A DNA stretch of 7,958 nt from Spirochaetaceae bacterium (GTDB lineage: Bacteria; Spirochaetota; Spirochaetia; SZUA-6; RPPD01). The stretch covers positions 1 through 7,958 of the forward strand of contig RPPD01000082.1 of assembly GCA_003818675.1 (NCBI GenBank). The letters are read 5' to 3'. The position numbers were made by a program, and so were the translations under genes. Below the pieces are notes generated by a model that did no database searches, was not told where the DNA came from, and saw only the letters and a list, made by a program, of their open reading frames with translations. Of the stretch, positions 6,699-7,958 are shown in pieces; within the stretch, counting starts at the first letter, position 1, and each line of letters begins with the position of its first letter.

Positions 6699-7958
6699 TC
6701 AAAAAAGCGTGACTGCAAAGACAATTATCGCCATTACGGCAACATACGCAACGCAGAACCATACTGTTCCGCGGAATAGCTCCTTCTCGCGGCCGGCAAG
6801 CCCGGTTGATGCCGCGGCAATCGAAAGGCTCTGAGGTGAAATCATCTTTCCCGCCGTGGCGCCCGAAGTGTTCGCGGCCGCAAGCCATTCAGGCTCCACA
6901 CCCGCGGCAATTGCGCTCTCCTTCTGCAGGCTTCCGAACAGGATGTTGGAACTTGTGTCGCTGCCGGTGAGGAATGTGCCGATCATTCCTATAAACGGGG
7001 ACAACAGCGGGAACCATATACCGAGAGTGCCAGCGGCGACCGCGAGCGAGTACACCATTCCTGAGTAGGTCATCACTCGCGCAAGCGCCACTATCGAAAG
7101 CACTGTCACAGCCGTAAGGCCGATTTTTCTGAAAGTGACTGCCAGGGTGCGGAGGAGTCTGCGAATTGAAAGCCCCTGCGCGAATCCGGAAATAATACCG
7201 GTAATTATCAGTACTGTTCCCGCGCCTGATGCCCATGGAATCTGGACTGACGCCGCATTTTGTCCGCCATATATGGTAACCTTCGGGGTGAAAAAAGGCG
7301 AACTAAAAAAATCGACATTTGCCGGGATGCGCAAAAGAATTGTGAAAAGCAGGATCAGCACATAGGGCATGATTGCGGTAATTGTGCGCCGCACCCCTGC
7401 CCTGGGAGAATCAACAGGATCAACGACGGGCGTGTCAACCGGGTCAGCAGGCCATGGAGTTTTTACAGGGAACAGCCTGCTCCACATTATAATAAAACCT
7501 CCCGCGGCTATTGAACCAATCACGGCAGGCAACTCGGGCCCCAGAAACCAGGCTGTAAGCGTCTGGCCGAGGCTGAACATAATGCCGCTCCCGAGGGAGA
7601 GCAGTGCCACACCGCGCAGGCCTTTCATTTTACCGGTAATGACAACAACAAGCACCAGCGGCAGAAATACGATTATTGGCGAAAGCTGAAGCGCGGTCAG
7701 AACGGAAAGCGATCCAACGGAGAGTCCGGTTAAACGCGCGAGCGTGATCACCGGCGTGCCCAACAGCCCGAATGCCACCGGCACCGTGTTTGCGACAAGA
7801 CACAGTATGGCCGCGCGCAGGGGTTTGTAGCCCATGCTTATGAGAATCCCTGCGGGGATTGCCTCGGAAGTTCCGAAGCCCGTATCCGACTCGAGGACTC
7901 CTCCAAAGGCTAAAGCGATGAGCAGTCGCTGCACCCAGCCGTCCGGCGAAACATGAGA
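6699..7958 (-). CDS. L-lactate permease (LctP family), N-terminus beyond the window
   Basis: The frame is open to the right edge of the window, so the first roughly 100-150 residues are missing; 419 are seen. The GTG at 7934 is an internal Val, since SHVSPDGW precedes it in frame and reads into the conserved block. Family motifs are clear. The first is GFGTSEAIPAGILISMGYKP, matching the usual GFGTPxAIAAxLLxxLGFxP. Next come CLVANTVPVAFGLLGTPV, then near the end FLTGSDTSSNILFGSLQ and ATAGKMISPQSLSIAAA. Many hydrophobic helices run between them. Members are inner-membrane symporters that import lactate (or glycolate) with protons. In this copy Ser replaces the Pro of GFGTP and ESD replaces the usual EGxA just before it, so it belongs to a divergent subgroup and the substrate may differ from lactate. 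The hybrid kinase gene follows closely downstream. Confidence 0.88.
   Translation of the reverse strand, partial: SHVSPDGWVQRLLIALAFGGVLESDTGFGTSEAIPAGILISMGYKPLRAAILCLVANTVPVAFGLLGTPVITLARLTGLSVGSLSVLTALQLSPIIVFLPLVLVVVITGKMKGLRGVALLSLGSGIMFSLGQTLTAWFLGPELPAVIGSIAAGGFIIMWSRLFPVKTPWPADPVDTPVVDPVDSPRAGVRRTITAIMPYVLILLFTILLRIPANVDFFSSPFFTPKVTIYGGQNAASVQIPWASGAGTVLIITGIISGFAQGLSIRRLLRTLAVTFRKIGLTAVTVLSIVALARVMTYSGMVYSLAVAAGTLGIWFPLLSPFIGMIGTFLTGSDTSSNILFGSLQKESAIAAGVEPEWLAAANTSGATAGKMISPQSLSIAAASTGLAGREKELFRGTVWFCVAYVAVMAIIVFAVTLF

Noticed and set aside
6520..6834. Open frame on the + strand across the kinase start and permease end
   Set aside because: It is a shadow of the two - strand genes, with no recognisable product and no ribosome site.

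Overview
This 7,958-base window carries ordinary chromosomal bacterial genes in two facing blocks. It encodes a diderm bacterium: there is an outer-membrane beta-barrel ending in Phe, a LolA-like periplasmic carrier and a lipoprotein solute receptor. The loose lipobox (F-I-S-C) and the mix of genes fit a spirochaete or a similar environmental anaerobe, but the sequence alone does not fix the phylum. I see no rRNA, tRNA, CRISPR array, insertion sequence or phage gene, and no gene-free stretch over 60 bases.

Left block, + strand, 1-3750: a tightly packed operon that starts outside the window. In order it holds the C-terminal end of an FtsX/MacB-type ABC permease, a LolA/COG2834-type periplasmic lipid or lipoprotein carrier, an outer-membrane beta-barrel protein, an OmpR-type response regulator, and a HAMP histidine kinase with almost no extracytoplasmic domain. 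Most junctions have a clear Shine-Dalgarno sequence, and regulator and kinase overlap as ATGA. The layout suggests an envelope export or sorting machine with its own two-component control. Two of the five genes are damaged. The LolA-like gene has an in-frame TAA at codon 112, with the frame intact on both sides. The response regulator has lost about 95-100 residues from its middle in frame, which removes the end of the receiver domain and the start of the DNA-binding domain. This is either a decaying operon, an unusual expression arrangement, or sequence or assembly error.

Middle, + strand, 3764-4834: a well-spaced sigma70-like promoter sits only a few bases before a TRAP-type (DctP) solute-binding lipoprotein, so the transcript may be leaderless. 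No DctQ/DctM membrane subunits are visible beside it.

Right block, - strand, 7958-4836: a lactate permease (LctP family, N-terminus beyond the window edge) is followed closely by a membrane-bound hybrid histidine kinase with a C-terminal receiver. They probably form one operon in which the kinase senses or controls carboxylate use. This block converges on the TRAP receptor gene with one base between the two stop codons.
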